DNA of 64,000 bases from contig CAWIBX010000005.1 in assembly GCA_963834405.1 (NCBI GenBank), positions 992,001 through 1,056,000 of the forward strand, in the 5' to 3' direction. The position numbers and the translations under genes are program-made. The stretch is from Bog-473 sp963834405. Lineage in GTDB: Bacteria; Actinomycetota; Acidimicrobiia; Acidimicrobiales; RAAP-2. Each line of letters starts with the position of its first letter. Position 1 is the first letter of the stretch. The notes under the pieces are model-generated. The model saw only the letters and a list, made by a program, of their open reading frames with translations, did not search any database and was not told where the DNA came from. Positions 63,885 through 64,000 of the stretch are shown here, one piece after another.

Positions 63885-64000
63885 TCACTGTCCGAGCAAC
63901 CGGCCCATCGAGCCGGCGATCCGGCTCGGGCGTCCCCGGCGGGCCTCGCTCCGGTCGGCCAGCTTCATCGTCCACAGGCCGCCGTTGACGCCCAGCCAGC
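63885..64000 (-). CDS. C-terminus of a truncated gene, function unknown
   Basis: About 38 codons end at TGA 63885-63887 (minus strand), 3 nt before the NTF2-like ATG. The tail includes WLGVNGGLWTMKLADRS and then Arg-rich GRPSRIAGSMGRLLGQ. I do not recognise it. It is the upstream gene of the same minus-strand operon. Confidence 0.55.
   Translation of the reverse strand, partial: WLGVNGGLWTMKLADRSEARRGRPSRIAGSMGRLLGQ

Overview
The window is very GC-rich bacterial chromosome, almost fully coding, and looks actinobacterial, most probably a soil or freshwater member of the Acidimicrobiia or a near relative. The evidence is a CGAACATATGTTCG SOS box, an imuA'-imuB-dnaE2 mutasome, LivH-LivM fused permeases, many SDR, CoA-transferase and NTF2-like genes, frequent GTG/TTG starts and an apparent abundance of leaderless promoters. 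I saw no rRNA, tRNA or CRISPR array, and no recognisable transcription factor or two-component gene in 64 kb. The taxonomic placement is inference.

Layout. 1-11.5 kb (+): one long catabolic and uptake block. It holds a beta-hydroxyacid dehydrogenase, a class I aldolase, an FGGY sugar kinase and a LarA-type nickel racemase/epimerase, followed by a branched-chain-type ABC importer. In that importer the LivF ATPase is fused behind a complete MFS permease, and LivH and LivM are fused. The set suggests import, epimerisation, phosphorylation and cleavage of a sugar or hydroxyacid. 11.5-29 kb: mixed metabolic and accessory genes (phosphoesterase, SDR, CadD-like transporter, TauD dioxygenase, esterase-like hydrolase, LCP-like membrane protein, sulfotransferase, NagB-like isomerase, threonine dehydratase, GHMP kinase, pirin, Gfo/Idh/MocA oxidoreductase, class III CoA-transferase, questin-oxidase-like protein, aldo/keto reductase). 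29-34 kb: amidohydrolase, an SDR plus DAP-dehydrogenase-like pair, an NTF2 protein and DUF4436. 34-36.8 kb: Tat-exported phospholipase C-like enzyme with an upstream secreted protein.

37-44.5 kb is the DNA-damage region. An SRAP/YedK gene faces imuA'-imuB-dnaE2, and a SOS box sits on the imuA' start. SRAP, imuB, dnaE2 and a nearby surface-protein gene each carry frameshifts as read here, while the rest of the window looks intact. A roughly 90-nt nested palindrome follows dnaE2. 44.6-46.5 kb holds a second DAP-dehydrogenase/SDR pair in swapped order. 46.5-50.9 kb: NDH-2, a GH15 glucosidase and a glucose-1-dehydrogenase-like SDR. 50.9-56.9 kb: cytochrome bd oxidase and its assembly exporter as cydDCAB. 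57-61 kb: a purine-type phosphoribosyltransferase convergent with an NCS1 nucleobase transporter, with an IS1182-family element inserted between them at CTAG. 61.4-64 kb: cobyric acid synthase, an SRPBCC protein, an NTF2-like protein and a truncated gene at the edge.

Three themes recur. Short tandem repeats lie inside or at the ends of many genes. TANNNT -10 boxes sit 6-9 nt before start codons. Strong palindromes occur in several intergenic gaps. Coordinates and translations were read by eye, without database searches.
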